Assembly (NCBI RefSeq): GCF_030406405.1
Contig: NZ_JAUEPL010000004.1
Location: 1-64,000, forward strand
Direction: 5' to 3'
Length of the DNA stretch: 64,000 nucleotides
From: Streptomyces ficellus
GTDB taxonomy: Bacteria > Actinomycetota > Actinomycetes > Streptomycetales > Streptomycetaceae
The notes under the pieces are model-generated. The model saw nothing but the letters and a program-made list of their open reading frames with translations. It was not told where the DNA came from and searched no databases. Below, one piece after another: positions 1-8,018 of this stretch. The position numbers and the translations under genes were made by a program. Each line of letters begins with the position of its first letter. Position 1 is the first letter of the stretch.

Positions 1-725
1 AGAGTGACGGCGACGAGACCGGCGAGCAGCGCCCCCGTCGCGCCCAGGAAGCGCCCGGAGACCGTCGCCGGCGGCACCAGCACGCGCAGCGTGCCGTCGT
101 AACCGCGCCCGGCCAGCCCGGTCTGGAGCCGCGCCGCACGGTCGAAGGCCCGCACGAACGCGGTCGCGCCCAGACCCGCGAGCGACCGCCAGGCGGCCGC
201 CCGGCTCGTCAGCCCGAGCCGCGCCGCCTGCGCCTCCCGGACGCGCCGGACGGCGTCCAGCAGCAGGAAGCTGATCCGGTACATCACGAGCGCCACATCG
301 ACGACCGGGCCGGGCACCCCCGCCCGTACCAGCCGGGGCAGCACATCGCAGACCGGCGTGGTGAACGCGAACAGCAGCACGCCGAGCGACGCCGCCGACG
401 TCCGCAGCAGCAACTGCCCCGCGTGCGCCGGCCCGTCCGGGGCGAGCGTGACGAAGCCGTCCGCCCCGCCCACCTGGAACAGCAGCGGAACGGCGCCCGT
501 CACACAGAAGCCGAGCGGAATGCGCCACGCACGCCACAGCTGCCGGGGCGCGACGCCGGCCGGACCGAGCAGTACGGCCAGCGTGGCGGCCGCGACGAGC
601 ACGGCACCGGGCCATGGCGGCAGGCACACCGCGCACAGCGTCAGCCCGAACCCCAGCACGGCCTTCTCGCACGGGTGACGGCGGCGCCAGCGACTGCTGT
701 GCGCCGCCGCGTCGATCGGCAGCAC
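1..725 (-). CDS. cbiQ: Cobalt ECF transporter transmembrane subunit CbiQ (partial)
   Basis: CbiQ is the membrane T-component of the cobalt energy-coupling-factor importer; it links the ATPase to the CbiM/CbiN substrate unit. Reading leftwards from a GTG at 725, the translation starts VLPIDAAAHSSRW, a typical CbiQ opening, and continues through hydrophobic helices and an R/L-rich cytosolic stretch (SLAGLGATAFVRAFDRA) like the coupling region of the family. The reading frame runs off the window edge, so about 241 codons are visible and the C-terminus is missing. The start lies 8 bases after the cbiN stop, so it is in the same operon. A cbiO ATPase gene would be expected next, outside the window. 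The ATG/GTG choice is not certain. Confidence 0.85.
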   Translation of the reverse strand, partial: MLPIDAAAHSSRWRRRHPCEKAVLGFGLTLCAVCLPPWPGAVLVAAATLAVLLGPAGVAPRQLWRAWRIPLGFCVTGAVPLLFQVGGADGFVTLAPDGPAHAGQLLLRTSAASLGVLLFAFTTPVCDVLPRLVRAGVPGPVVDVALVMYRISFLLLDAVRRVREAQAARLGLTSRAAAWRSLAGLGATAFVRAFDRAARLQTGLAGRGYDGTLRVLVPPATVSGRFLGATGALLAGLVAVT

Positions 726-732
726 CGGGCGG

Positions 733-1176
733 CTACTCGGCGGACCGGGCGCCGTCGCCCGCGCCCGCCGCGCCCGGCACCGCCGCCCGGTCGGCCGCCG
801 GGGCCTCACCGGGCGCGCCCGCCTCGCCCGCCATCCGCGCCGCACCGCTCGACGGCGCCGCCACCCCCTCGCGTGCCCGTGCCTCACCCTGGCTGCGCCC
901 GCGGCGCAGCCCGAAGTAGTACGCGAGGACCCCCGCCCCGATGGCGGCCTGGAGCGAGAACAGCGCCGACTCGATCTCCCCCGAAGGCGGCTCGTACAGC
1001 GGGCTGAACCACGGCTGGTAGTCGGGCCGGTTCTCGGTGATGGCCGTCTCGGCCTGCGCGTCCGCGCCCGTGAACGGCTCCTCCTTGTGGTCGCCCATGC
1101 CCAGCGCGAGGGGGAGGACGACCAGCGCCACGACGACGAGCAGCAGCAGCGTATTGATCTTGGCGTTACGGCTCAT
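733..1176 (-). CDS. cbiN: Cobalt ECF transporter subunit CbiN
   Basis: CbiN is the small auxiliary membrane protein that works with CbiM to load cobalt. The start [10 protein letters not shown] is followed at once by a hydrophobic helix (about residues 8-28), then the family stretch [10 protein letters not shown] and the [20 protein letters not shown] segment, and a second membrane helix ([19 protein letters not shown]). The 147-residue length is longer than usual because of an Ala/Gly/Glu-rich tail after the second helix that looks unconserved. The start codon overlaps the cbiM stop (ATGA), which indicates translational coupling. Confidence 0.92.
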   Translation of the reverse strand: MSRNAKINTLLLLVVVALVVLPLALGMGDHKEEPFTGADAQAETAITENRPDYQPWFSPLYEPPSGEIESALFSLQAAIGAGVLAYYFGLRRGRSQGEARAREGVAAPSSGAARMAGEAGAPGEAPAADRAAVPGAAGAGDGARSAE

Positions 1177-1880
1177 CGGGCCACGGCCTCCGTCTCCTTC
1201 GTCCCCTTCGTCGCCTTCTTCTCCCACAGAACGCCGAGCCGGGTCAGGTCGCCCTTGCTGGACTGCGTCAGCAGTCGCATCACCAGCACGGTGAGCAGGC
1301 CCTCGCTGACCGCGAGCGGCACCTGCGTGACGGCGAAGATCCCGCCGAACTTGGCCAGCGCCCCGAGGAAACCGCTGCTGGGGTCCGGGAAGGCGAGCGC
1401 CAGCTGCACGCTGGTGACGCAGTACGTGGACAGGTCGGCGACGAACGCCCCGAAGAACACGCTGACCATCAGCGGCACGTCGAAGCGCCGCAGCAGCCAG
1501 TAGACCCCGAACCCGGCCCACGGCCCGACGACCGCCATGGAGAAGGCGTTGGCGCCGAGCGTGGTCAGCCCGCCGTGGGCCAGCAGCAGTGCCTGGAACA
1601 GGAGCGTGATGGTGCCCAGCACCGCCATGATCGGCGGCCGGAACAGAATGGCGCCCAGCCCCGTACCGGTGGGGTGCGAGCAACTGCCCGTCACGGACGG
1701 CAGCTTCAGAGCGGACAGGACGAAGGTGAACGCACCGGAGGCACCGAGCAGCAGAGTGGATTCGGGGTTGGCCCTGACCTCCCGGGTCAGGGCCCGTACG
1801 CCGTGGGCGACGAACGGAGCGGCGGCGGCGGTCCAGGCGACCGCGTGCACAGGGGGCAGATACCCCTCGGCGATATGCAT
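1173..1880 (-). CDS. cbiM: Cobalt ECF transporter S-component CbiM
   Basis: CbiM is the cobalt-binding membrane protein of the importer. The start chosen gives [16 protein letters not shown]: in this family the N-terminal Met-His-Ile metal-binding motif must be at the extreme N-terminus, so longer upstream readings are rejected. Other family landmarks are [16 protein letters not shown] with conserved His, and [24 protein letters not shown]. The protein is 235 residues, mostly membrane helices, with a charged tail of KATKGTKET repeats. It is the first gene of the cbiMNQ operon and lies directly behind a cobalamin riboswitch, so it should be switched off when cobalamin is plentiful. Confidence 0.95.
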   Translation of the reverse strand: MHIAEGYLPPVHAVAWTAAAAPFVAHGVRALTREVRANPESTLLLGASGAFTFVLSALKLPSVTGSCSHPTGTGLGAILFRPPIMAVLGTITLLFQALLLAHGGLTTLGANAFSMAVVGPWAGFGVYWLLRRFDVPLMVSVFFGAFVADLSTYCVTSVQLALAFPDPSSGFLGALAKFGGIFAVTQVPLAVSEGLLTVLVMRLLTQSSKGDLTRLGVLWEKKATKGTKETEAVAR

Positions 1881-1885
1881 GATGG

Positions 1886-1898
1886 GGAGACCCTCTCC
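1886..1898 (-). promoter_or_regulatory. Hairpin holding the cbiM ribosome-binding site
   Basis: On the minus strand GGAGA-GGG-TCTCC forms a five-pair stem directly before the cbiM start. The left arm is the Shine-Dalgarno sequence itself. This fits a translational expression platform for the upstream cobalamin riboswitch. The hairpin is seen; its role is inferred. Confidence 0.6.
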
Positions 1899-1920
1899 AG
1901 CACCTCGTGGATGGACAACG

Positions 1921-2092
1921 CGCCCTGGCCGGTCTCCTGGCTGACGGGTCATGCCGCCTCGGCTCCGCCTTCCCGGACACCACGGTCTCCCGTGGCGTTC
2001 CAGTGGCTTCCCTGGGGATGGAGCCGGACTTCCCGATCACAGTGGCGAGGGCCGCACCGGTACCGCACCGGTTTCCCGTACACCAAGGCGCC
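1921..2092 (-). ncRNA. Cobalamin (B12) riboswitch upstream of cbiM
   Basis: Read on the minus strand, the leader has the ordered parts of a cobalamin aptamer: GCCTTGGTGTACGGGAAACC, a short paired arm CCGGTG-CGGTA-CCGGTG, the core CCCTCGCCACTGTGA, the GGGAAGCCACTGG stretch, and at 1927-1942 the sequence AGCCAGGAGACCGGCC, which matches the B12-box consensus rAGYCMGgAgaCCkGCc at every position. It ends about 40 bases before the cbiM start and is followed by a ribosome-site hairpin. The family normally binds adenosylcobalamin and represses cobalt uptake or B12 synthesis genes. The outer ends of the aptamer are approximate. Confidence 0.92.
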
Positions 2093-2167
2093 CTGACACT
2101 AGTGCGTTGACCAGGTACATCACAACCCGCGCACCGGGGCGCACACCGGCTCCATCCCCCGCGGCCG

Positions 2168-2590
2168 TCACTCCTTGCGGTAGGAGTACGCCTCGGACGC
2201 GGCCGCCGCCACCGCGTCCAGGTCCCCGCCCGCCGACGCGGTGACCACCGCCGCCACGGCGCCCTCCACGAAGGGCGCGTCCACCAGCCGCGTGCCGGCC
2301 GGGAGTTCGTCGCCCTCGGCGAGCAGGGCCTTCACCGTCAGCACGGCGCTGCCCAGGTCGGCCAGGACCGCCACGCCCGCCCCGCCGTCCACGGAGGTGG
2401 CCGCCTCCGTGATCAGCTCGGCGCTGGTGCCGAACCCGCCGTCCGCGGTGCCCCCGGCCGCCGCCACCGGCGCGCTCCCCCCGCCTCCCGCGCCCCCGCC
2501 TCCGCCGGCGAGCGCCCGGGCCATGTCGGCGACGGAGGCGGCGACCGCAGCGCTGTGCGACACCAGCACGATGCCGACGCGGGCGCTCAC
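2168..2590 (-). CDS. dhaM: Dihydroxyacetone kinase phosphotransferase subunit DhaM
   Basis: DhaM is the EIIA-like (mannose-type) subunit that passes phosphate from HPr to the ADP bound in DhaL. The N-terminus VGIVLVSHSAAVA carries the acceptor His at residue 12, and LADLGSAVLTVKALL and FVEGAVAAVVTASAG match the family fold. At 140 residues it is the single-domain form without fused HPr or EI. A Gly/Ala-rich loop (about residues 29-50) is probably local expansion. The start overlaps the dhaL stop (ATGA). Its presence says that the kinase uses phosphoenolpyruvate through the PTS rather than ATP. Confidence 0.93.
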   Translation of the reverse strand: MSARVGIVLVSHSAAVAASVADMARALAGGGGGAGGGGSAPVAAAGGTADGGFGTSAELITEAATSVDGGAGVAVLADLGSAVLTVKALLAEGDELPAGTRLVDAPFVEGAVAAVVTASAGGDLDAVAAAASEAYSYRKE

Positions 2591-3186
2591 CGGGCCGCCT
2601 CCGCTTCCGCCAGCGCCGCGATCAGCAGCGCCGAGGACGTCGCACCCGGGTCCTGGTGCCCGACACTGCGCTCACCGAGATAGCTGGCCCTGCCCTTGCG
2701 CGCCCGCATCGGTACGGTGGCGAGCGCGCCCCGCTCGGCGGCCTGCGCCGCCGCGGCGAACGACTCACCGAGCGCGTCGACGGCCGGCTCCAGGGCGTCC
2801 AGCATCGTCTTGTCCCCGGCCTTCGCCCCGCCGAGCCCCGCGACCGCCGTCACGCCCGCCCGCAGCGCCTCGGCGAGCTGGGCGGGCGTCACCTCGGCGG
2901 CATCGCCCAGGGTCTTGCCGGCGCGCCGCATCAGCGTCCCGTACAACGGCCCCGACGCCCCGCCCACGGTGGAGATCAGCTGCCGCCCGGCCAGCACCAG
3001 CACCGCTCCCGGGGTGGCCGTCTCCTCCTTGTCGAGGGCCGCGACCAGCGCGGCGAAACCACGCTGCAGATTGGAGCCGTGGTCCGCGTCGCCGATCGCC
3101 GAATCCAGCTCGGTGAGCCGGTCGGCCTCACGCTCGACGGCCGCCGCCGCCAGCTCCATCCACCGCCGGAAGAAGTCCGCGTCCAT
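2587..3186 (-). CDS. dhaL: Dihydroxyacetone kinase ADP-binding subunit DhaL
   Basis: DhaL holds ADP as a fixed coenzyme and passes phosphate to dihydroxyacetone on DhaK. The magnesium/ADP motif GDADHG is at residues 32-37; the nucleotide-lid sequence STVGGASGPLYGTLM and the C-terminal HQDPGATSS segment are clear. The start MDADFFRRWM gives 199 residues, the usual family length; a longer reading to 3270 would overlap dhaK and was rejected. It lies 8 bases after dhaK and overlaps dhaM by 4 bases, forming a tight three-gene operon. Confidence 0.94.
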   Translation of the reverse strand: MDADFFRRWMELAAAAVEREADRLTELDSAIGDADHGSNLQRGFAALVAALDKEETATPGAVLVLAGRQLISTVGGASGPLYGTLMRRAGKTLGDAAEVTPAQLAEALRAGVTAVAGLGGAKAGDKTMLDALEPAVDALGESFAAAAQAAERGALATVPMRARKGRASYLGERSVGHQDPGATSSALLIAALAEAEAAR

Positions 3187-3194
3187 CACCCGGC

Positions 3195-4187
3195 TCACCG
3201 TCCCCACCGGAGCGCGGCGGTCCGCACCGGCGCGTCCCACAGTCGCAGCAGCTCCTCGTCGGCCTCGCACAAGGTGACCGAGCAGCCGGCCATGTCGAGC
3301 GACGTCACATAGTTACCGACGAGGGTGCGGGCCACCGGCACGCCCCGCTCGCCCAGCACACGGTGCACCTCGGCAGTGAACCCGTACAGCTCCAGCAGCG
3401 GCGTGGCGCCCATCCCGTTGACCAGCGCCAGCACCGGTCCGCCGGGCTTCAGGTCCTCCAGCACGGCGTTCACCGCGAAGTCCGCGATCTCCCCGGACGT
3501 CATCATGGGCCGCCGCTCCCGGCCCGGCTCGCCGTGGATGCCGATGCCCAACTCCAGCTCCCCGGGGGGCAGGTCGAAGGTCGGGCTGCCCTTCGCGGGT
3601 GTGGTCACCGCGCTCAGCGCCACCCCGAAACTGCGCGACCTCGCGTTCACCCGCCGGGCGATGGCCTCCACCCGCTCCAGCGGCTGCCCCTCCTCGGCGG
3701 CCGCGCCGGCGATCTTCTCCACGAAGAGCGTGGCCCCGGTCCCGCGCCGCCCCGCCGTGTACAGGCTGTCGGCCACCGCCACGTCATCGTCCACCAGCAC
3801 CTTGGCGACCTGTACGCCCTCGTCCTCGGCGAGCTCGGCGGCCATCTCGAAGTTGAGCACGTCACCGGTGTAGTTCTTCACGATGAACAGCACGCCCGCC
3901 CCGCTGTCCACGGCGGCCGCCGCCCGCACCATCTGGTCCGGCACCGGGCTCGTGAACACCTCACCCGGGCAGGCCGCCGTCAGCATCCCGGGCCCGACGA
4001 ACCCGGCGTGCAGCGGCTCGTGCCCGGACCCGCCTCCGGACACCAGGGCCACCTTCCCGGCGACCGGGGCGTCGCGCCGGAGGACGACCCGGTTCTCCAC
4101 ATCCACGGTGAGCTCGGGATGCGCGGCCGCGATCCCCCGCAGCGCGTCGGCGACGACGGTCTCGGGGACGTTGATCAGCATTTTCAA
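3195..4187 (-). CDS. dhaK: Dihydroxyacetone kinase substrate-binding subunit DhaK
   Basis: DhaK binds dihydroxyacetone covalently as a hemiaminal on a histidine. It starts MKMLINVPE as is usual, has the GSGHEPLHAGF motif at residues 54-63 and the substrate-binding His218 in GIGIHGEPG, the same number as in the E. coli enzyme. It is 330 residues and full length. It is the first gene of the dhaKLM operon; the upstream 170 bases carry a duplicated GCGACCGGGGGTGC stretch but no promoter that I could call. No DhaR/DhaQ regulator is adjacent. Confidence 0.95.
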   Translation of the reverse strand: MKMLINVPETVVADALRGIAAAHPELTVDVENRVVLRRDAPVAGKVALVSGGGSGHEPLHAGFVGPGMLTAACPGEVFTSPVPDQMVRAAAAVDSGAGVLFIVKNYTGDVLNFEMAAELAEDEGVQVAKVLVDDDVAVADSLYTAGRRGTGATLFVEKIAGAAAEEGQPLERVEAIARRVNARSRSFGVALSAVTTPAKGSPTFDLPPGELELGIGIHGEPGRERRPMMTSGEIADFAVNAVLEDLKPGGPVLALVNGMGATPLLELYGFTAEVHRVLGERGVPVARTLVGNYVTSLDMAGCSVTLCEADEELLRLWDAPVRTAALRWGR

Positions 4188-4360
4188 CGGTGTCTCCTGC
4201 CAGTTCGGATGCGGCTCGTCGGACCGTTCGAGGTCTCAGCATCGCGTCTCACAGGTCCATTGGTGAAGGGATCACCCCGCGTGGCCGCCCTGACGGCCGG
4301 CCCGGGCCGCCGGGGGCCGGCGACCGGGGGTGCGGCGACCGGGGGTGCGGGACTGCCTTG

Positions 4361-4780
4361 TCACTCGTTGGGTTCGGCGGCGCTGATCTCGGAGAGGGCC
4401 GAGTCGGTGTCGCGTTCCACGGCGAGATCTCCCAGGGAGACGATGCCGACCGGCCGGCCGTCCTCGACGACGGGCAGCCGGCGCACCGCGTGCCCGCGCA
4501 TCAGCTCCACCGCCCGGCTGATGTCGTCGTCCGGTGACACACTGACCAGCTGCTCACTGCACGCGTCGGCGACGCTGTGGTCCTCGGCATTGCCGCCCAG
4601 GGACATCACCCGCACCACCAGGTCGCGGTCGGTCACCAGGCCGCGCAGCGTGTCGCCCTCGGCGACCAGGACCGCGCCGATGTCGTCGTCACGCATGATG
4701 CGGGCGACTTCGACGACCGAGGTCTGCGGCCCCACGGTCCGTGGTGCTCCCGTCATGATCTCGCGAATCTTCTGTGCCAT
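4361..4780 (-). CDS. CBS-domain protein (tandem pair)
   Basis: A 139-residue protein made of two CBS domains (about 1-60 and 70-125), a module that binds adenine nucleotides. Visible marks are REIMTGAPRTVGPQTSVVEVARIM, DIGAVLV, GLVTDRDLVVRV and RLPVVEDGRPVGIVSLGDLA. The MAQKIREIM start is preferred over an ATG 18 bases upstream because GTGGAGGCAGTG gives a well-spaced ribosome site. Such stand-alone CBS proteins are often stress- or dormancy-induced in actinobacteria; a second one lies at 7270. The partner protein is not known. Confidence 0.85.
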   Translation of the reverse strand: MAQKIREIMTGAPRTVGPQTSVVEVARIMRDDDIGAVLVAEGDTLRGLVTDRDLVVRVMSLGGNAEDHSVADACSEQLVSVSPDDDISRAVELMRGHAVRRLPVVEDGRPVGIVSLGDLAVERDTDSALSEISAAEPNE

Positions 4781-4847
4781 CACTGCCTCCACCTTCATGC
4801 TTCATGTCGGAGCTCCGTCCTCTACTCGCACGGTCCGCGCGGCCGGT

Positions 4848-5084
4848 TCACCCGCCCTCGCCGCCGGCCGGGCCGCCTCCGGACGCTCCCGGCCGACCCG
4901 TGCGGGGCGAGGCCTGTTGCAGGCGGTCGATCATCCGGGACGCCTCGGCCTTGGTGAGGTCCGGCGGAACCTCCTCACCCGCCTCTCGGGCCAGGGTGTG
5001 CAGATAGCTCAGCTGCGGGCCGGTGGCCGGTTCGTCGCCGGTCACCCAGTCCTCCACGTCTTTGCTCGGGTTCTCTTCGCTCAT
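4848..5084 (-). CDS. DUF3072 domain protein
   Basis: A 78-residue protein. The conserved core is DWVTGDEPATGPQLSYLHTLA followed by PPDLTKAEASRMIDRLQ, which I recognise as DUF3072; the Thr-Gly-Asp-Glu-Pro and Thr-Lys-Ala-Glu-Ala-Ser parts are the most characteristic. The second half resembles a small helix-bundle (SAP-like) element. The last 20 residues are Gly/Pro-rich. Function is not known. It is 68 bases upstream of the CBS gene on the same strand and may be cotranscribed. Confidence 0.75.
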   Translation of the reverse strand: MSEENPSKDVEDWVTGDEPATGPQLSYLHTLAREAGEEVPPDLTKAEASRMIDRLQQASPRTGRPGASGGGPAGGEGG

Positions 5085-5136
5085 GACGTCCGACTACCCC
5101 GCTTTCCGCGTCCACCTCTCAGCTTCCGCGCCGCAA

Positions 5137-5586
5137 TCACCGCTGGTAAAGACCCATGAGCGTGCCGGTGGCCAGGTGCCGTGCGTCCACCGCGGCGTGC
5201 ACGTCCTCGGCGCCGGCGCCGTCCGGGAGCGGCACCGGCTCCGCGAGCGCGTAGAGGCGGAAGAAGTACCGGTGGACCGGGTCGCCGGCGGGGGGCCGCG
5301 GGCCGCCCCAGCCGGGGTCTCCGAAACCGTTCGTCCTGGGCTGTCCGCCCGGGGGAGTCCGGCCGGCCTCGACGCCCTCACTGGTGGGGTCGATGCCGGT
5401 GACGAGCCAGTGGACGAAGGTCCCCATCGGTGCGTCGGGGTCCTCGCACAGCAGCAACAGTTCCGCCGTGCCGTCAGGCACACCGGTCCACGTCAGCTGG
5501 GGGGAGAGATCTTCCCCGTCCTTGGTGTAGCGGCGCGGAATGAAGGCGCCGTCGTCGAACGCGGTGCTCTTGAGTTCGATACCTGC
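5137..5586 (-). CDS. YbhB/YbcL family PEBP-like protein
   Basis: Phosphatidylethanolamine-binding protein fold (Raf kinase inhibitor-like family). Seen: start MAGIELKSTAFDDGAFIPRRYT, the DPDAPMGTFVHWLV motif with conserved Asp/Pro/His, and GWGGPRPPAGDPVHRYFFRLYAL. The 149-residue length fits bacterial YbhB. An ATG 15 bases upstream and a TTG at 5658 are possible but the family alignment begins at the chosen Met. Cytoplasmic; the ligand is not known. It lies next to the Rv2629-like gene on the same strand. Confidence 0.85.
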   Translation of the reverse strand, partial: AGIELKSTAFDDGAFIPRRYTKDGEDLSPQLTWTGVPDGTAELLLLCEDPDAPMGTFVHWLVTGIDPTSEGVEAGRTPPGGQPRTNGFGDPGWGGPRPPAGDPVHRYFFRLYALAEPVPLPDGAGAEDVHAAVDARHLATGTLMGLYQR

Positions 5587-5664
5587 CATGACAGGGGTCA
5601 TGCCCGGAAGCGGTGCCGGTGAGCTGGGCTGCTCCCCAAGACTCACCGACTGGCGCAATGACGT

Positions 5665-6807
5665 TCACTGCCCTGGTGCGGGGCTCCCGGGGGCATACCG
5701 CAGGAGTACGCCGACGCCGTCGTCCATCGGCATGTCGTCCCTCGGTACGACGGTCAGTTCGGCGCCGGTGCCGGCAGCCGCCCGGAGCAGCGCCGCCCCG
5801 GCCCGCTCCTGCCGGACAGAAGTCCCGCCGAAGAGCCGCAGCTCCTCCGCGGACAGGGAGATCTGGGTGTTCCCGGGGCCGACCCACAGCGGGTCCGTGA
5901 GGTGTGCGGGCCGGTTGACCAGCAGCGCCTGGGCCTGGCCGCGCCGCAGCGCGGCCACCGTGGCGGCCAGGCCCTCGGAGGCGTCCGGGTACCGGGCCCG
6001 CTGCGCCCGGTAGGTGTCGGTGTGCGTCCGGTCCCGCGCGCTCAGGCGCCCGCCCAGCACCTTGCCCACCTCGTCCTCCAGCAGGGCCCGGCGGGGGTCG
6101 GCCACCACCCGTCCCTCACCCGCCTCCACGGTGACGGTGCGCTCGCGCAACGTACCGGAGAGGCGGTTCAGCAGGACTCCGCGCGCCCAGGGGTCGTTCT
6201 CCTCGACATGGAGCACGATCACCTCGGCGCCGCTGCGGTGGACCATGTCCTCCAGCTTCGCCGCGACAGCGGCCGCGCCCCGCTCCCCGTCCTCGGCCCG
6301 CCACTCCCGGTCCACGAGAGGGCGCGGCGCCACCCGGCTCATCGGCCACCGCCCGGCCTGGAACGTCGCCACCACGTCCAGGACATCGCCCTGCCCGCCC
6401 GCCTTCCCGCCGGGTTCCGGGCGGCGTTCGCGGCGCACCGCCACGGCCACGTACGGAATGTCCGGGGCGTGCTGCACGGCCAGCGGCAGGGCGTCGGGGA
6501 TCTCGCCGAGGCGGGCGGAGTCCCGTACCGGTGGCTCGGGCAGCTCCTCCGCCAGCAGGAGGCGGCCGTGCGCCGCGAAGAGGGCCTTGCCGTGCCGGCC
6601 CGGGACCTCCTGGTCCGTCCTCACCATCTCGGAGAGCGCCGCTACGGTCGCGCGGTCGGCGCCCTGGGCGGTGAGGTCGTCCCGCAGGTGCCGCCAGCGC
6701 AGCTCCACGGCCTTGTCCGGATCGCCGATGTCGCGGGAGGTGTCCAGATAGACGCTCGCGACGGGGTCCGGTGCGGCGTACAGCGGATCGAGGAAGGACA
6801 GCTTCAC
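5665..6807 (-). CDS. Rv2629-like (baeRF2) release-factor-fold protein
   Basis: A 380-residue protein whose start, LSFLDPLYAAPDPVASVYLDTSRDIGDPDKAVELRWR, and the later SGAEVIVLHVEENDPWARGVLLNRL and ALLVNRPAHLTDPLWVG match the mycobacterial Rv2629 group. This group is assigned to the bacterial archaeo-eukaryotic release factor superfamily (baeRF2), related to Vms1 and eRF1. In mycobacteria the gene belongs to the dormancy set; a ribosome hibernation or rescue role is proposed for the superfamily. I do not see a GGQ loop of the usual kind. It probably heads an operon with the PEBP gene 78 bases on. Confidence 0.78.
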   Translation of the reverse strand: MKLSFLDPLYAAPDPVASVYLDTSRDIGDPDKAVELRWRHLRDDLTAQGADRATVAALSEMVRTDQEVPGRHGKALFAAHGRLLLAEELPEPPVRDSARLGEIPDALPLAVQHAPDIPYVAVAVRRERRPEPGGKAGGQGDVLDVVATFQAGRWPMSRVAPRPLVDREWRAEDGERGAAAVAAKLEDMVHRSGAEVIVLHVEENDPWARGVLLNRLSGTLRERTVTVEAGEGRVVADPRRALLEDEVGKVLGGRLSARDRTHTDTYRAQRARYPDASEGLAATVAALRRGQAQALLVNRPAHLTDPLWVGPGNTQISLSAEELRLFGGTSVRQERAGAALLRAAAGTGAELTVVPRDDMPMDDGVGVLLRYAPGSPAPGQ

Positions 6808-6937
6808 GGCTCTCCTCGCTTTCGTACGGCCTCAGGGTGACGAGAGGGGTGACGAGAGAGCCGTGCGCGCCATGTGCTCCGGCCCCTGTGCCGGGTACCC
6901 GCCACCGGGCCGCGCCACCACCCGGTGACGTCCCGCG

Positions 6938-7165
6938 TCAGGCGCTCAGCAGCGAGTCGTCCTCGGGGCGGGCGCCGGGCAGCCGGTGGCGGGCGGCGAC
7001 GAGAGCGGCGTCCACGTCACTGGTGCCGGTGCTGACACACAGGGTGTAGGCGATGTCGTCCATACGCTGCTGGACCTCGGGGCTCCCCTCCTCGGCGTGG
7101 AGGACCCTCAACGTCTCGTACTGCTCGATGAGGTTGCTCAGAACCACGGGATGGGCCATCAGCAC
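6938..7165 (-). CDS. DUF5133 domain protein
   Basis: A 75-residue protein with the start MLMAHPVVLSNLIEQYETLR, typical of DUF5133, a short helical protein family known from Streptomyces. The start is a GTG seven bases after AAAGGAGA. Conserved parts are the N-terminal LMAHP, the E-Q/R-Y-E helix, and a central MDDIAYTLCVSTGT. No function is known. A candidate sigma-B-type promoter lies 50-75 bases upstream. Confidence 0.75.
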   Translation of the reverse strand: MLMAHPVVLSNLIEQYETLRVLHAEEGSPEVQQRMDDIAYTLCVSTGTSDVDAALVAARHRLPGARPEDDSLLSA

Positions 7166-7214
7166 GACAGTCTCCTTTCACGCCAGGCGCCGTTCGCCTC
7201 ACATGAAGCCGCTG

Positions 7215-7239
7215 CTACCCGCAGCCACTTGCTCCATGC
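7215..7239 (-). promoter_or_regulatory. Candidate sigma-B-type promoter for the DUF5133 gene
   Basis: On the minus strand GCAT, 15 bases, GGGTAG fits the Streptomyces stress-sigma pattern GnnT-N14-16-GGGTAY except for the last base. It ends 50 bases upstream of the GTG start. This is a pattern match only. Confidence 0.35.
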
Positions 7240-7269
7240 GCGACGGCCACGCACTCGGGCACGCCGCGC

Positions 7270-7728
7270 TCACGTCGCATGGACGAAATGCCGCATGAGG
7301 CGGGCGGCCGTCACGGTGCCCAGCAGCCGTACCTCGTCGGCCTCGCGCTCGATCACCGCGACGAGCGGACTGTGCGTACGGGCCATCAGCGCCGCGATCT
7401 CCATCGGGCGGGCGTCCGGTCCGACGAAGAGCGGCGGATACAGACGCCGGGGCGCCCACTCGGCGACCGTCATCCCCTCCAGCCGCTCCAGGATGCCGTT
7501 GGCGTCCCTGTCGTTGACGGTGGCCGCCAGCAGCGGATCCTCGACGAGGTAGTCCGGCAGCAGCTGCCGCACGAGCTGGGAGCCCGGCACGATGGCGTGC
7601 GGCTGGCCGTCCGAGTCGAGCACCAGCAACGCCGGCAGTGATTGTTCGGCCAGCATCCGGGCTGCGGCAACGGCGTCGTCGTCCGTCGAGACGTACGGGT
7701 ACGGCTCGGCGAGGTCACGGGCGTGCAT
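7270..7728 (-). CDS. CBS-domain protein
   Basis: A 152-residue protein with two CBS repeats: one around residues 5-65 (STDDDAVAAARMLAEQSLPALLVLDSDGQPHAIVPGSQLV) and one around 90-150 (PLFVGPDARPMEIAALMARTHSPLVAVIE). The ATG at 7728 follows AAGGAGACCGTC; the longer reading to 7857 has no ribosome site. It differs from the CBS protein at 4361 and is not a recent duplicate. Proteins like this usually sense adenine nucleotides and may accompany a transporter, but none is adjacent here. The 290 bases upstream hold nothing I could identify. Confidence 0.82.
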   Translation of the reverse strand: MHARDLAEPYPYVSTDDDAVAAARMLAEQSLPALLVLDSDGQPHAIVPGSQLVRQLLPDYLVEDPLLAATVNDRDANGILERLEGMTVAEWAPRRLYPPLFVGPDARPMEIAALMARTHSPLVAVIEREADEVRLLGTVTAARLMRHFVHAT

Positions 7729-8018
7729 GACGGTCTCCTTGCTGCTCTGCTCTGCGCTGCGCTGCCTCGGCACGTCCGTGGCCGGGCCGCTTCCGCGGGC
7801 CCCGGGGGAGGGGCGCCGGCGGGCGTACGCGGCGCCGGCTCCCCGGCACGCGCACACCGCACAGTCACGTGCCTACCCGGGATGCGACGCGCCACGAGGG
7901 GCGACGGCGTCACGGCCCGCACAGCCCCACCCGGACGGCGCAGCGGGTGCCCCGAGGCCGCCCTCACGAACGTGGGCGGCCCACGCCTCCCGGCCGCCGC
8001 CCGGGGGCCGCCCTGCGA

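Noticed and set aside
733..2040. 435-codon minus-strand frame ending in CbiN
   Set aside because: Upstream of 1176 it is the wrong frame of cbiM and the riboswitch; CbiN starts at MSRNAK.
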